Source: Chthoniobacter flavus (GTDB lineage Bacteria; Verrucomicrobiota; Verrucomicrobiia; Chthoniobacterales; DYNR01). Taken from it: 6,921 nt of DNA. Below, in pieces: positions 6,864-6,921 of this stretch. The DNA is taken from positions 1-6,921 of the forward strand of contig DYNR01000126.1 in assembly GCA_020720945.1 (NCBI GenBank), written 5' to 3'. The notes below the pieces were generated by a model. That model was not told the DNA's origin. It did no database searches and saw nothing but the letters and a program-made list of their open reading frames with translations. How positions within the stretch are numbered: the stretch's first letter is position 1; the number at the start of each line of letters is the position of its first letter. A program made the translations under genes and the position numbers.

Positions 6864-6921
6864 AGGTAATATCGGGTTCTTGTTTATCGCAGACAGGGCA
6901 ACGAAGAAAAGCGGATTTTTA

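Noticed and set aside
6884..6921. Possible end of an upstream minus-strand gene (12 codons then TAA)
   Set aside because: Only 12 codons are visible and they show no recognisable family signature. An open stretch this short is expected by chance, so it is not called as a gene.

Overview
The window holds three genes, all read on the minus strand: ilvD (5172-6863), a large NRPS-like protein (1576-5097), and a mechanosensitive-channel-type protein with a C-terminal cyclic-nucleotide-binding domain (1529 down to base 1, where it runs off the window). In transcription order this is ilvD, 74-bp gap, NRPS-like gene, 46-bp gap, channel. No tRNA, rRNA, CRISPR array, insertion sequence or phage gene was seen. 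The base composition is moderately GC-rich by eye, and TTA, CTA and TCA codons are scarce in all three genes, so codon use looks homogeneous. None of the three starts has a clear Shine-Dalgarno sequence. Together with the style of the IlvD N-terminus this suggests a Gram-negative bacterium, possibly of the Verrucomicrobiota/PVC group. That assignment is a low-confidence inference.

The right part (5172-6863) is a complete, apparently active dihydroxy-acid dehydratase of branched-chain amino acid biosynthesis, with all cluster cysteines and catalytic residues visible. A weak hairpin plus a T-rich tract follows its stop, and a weak promoter-like pair precedes the next gene. The NRPS-like gene may therefore be partly uncoupled from ilvD.

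The centre (1576-5097) is the most unusual part. It is one uninterrupted 1173-codon frame whose protein lines up, nearly without gaps in places, with a condensation domain, then an adenylation domain, then a thioesterase. Only the condensation domain keeps its catalytic histidine motif (HHSLFDE). The adenylation domain has lost the P-loop, the amino-acid-anchoring Asp, the Mg-binding Glu, the ribose-binding Asp and the catalytic Lys. The thioesterase has Gly in place of its Ser nucleophile. There is no carrier domain between adenylation and thioesterase regions, only a possible truncated carrier-like helix at the very C-terminus. This looks like a pseudo-NRPS, either a retained condensation enzyme or scaffold with dead partner domains, or a frame-intact decaying relic.

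The left part (1-1529) encodes a five-helix MscS-superfamily channel joined to a cNMP-binding domain with an intact phosphate-binding cassette, i.e. the bacterial cyclic-nucleotide-gated (bCNG) architecture. Nothing in the sequence ties the three gene functions together. Co-direction and short gaps would permit a shared transcript but do not prove one.
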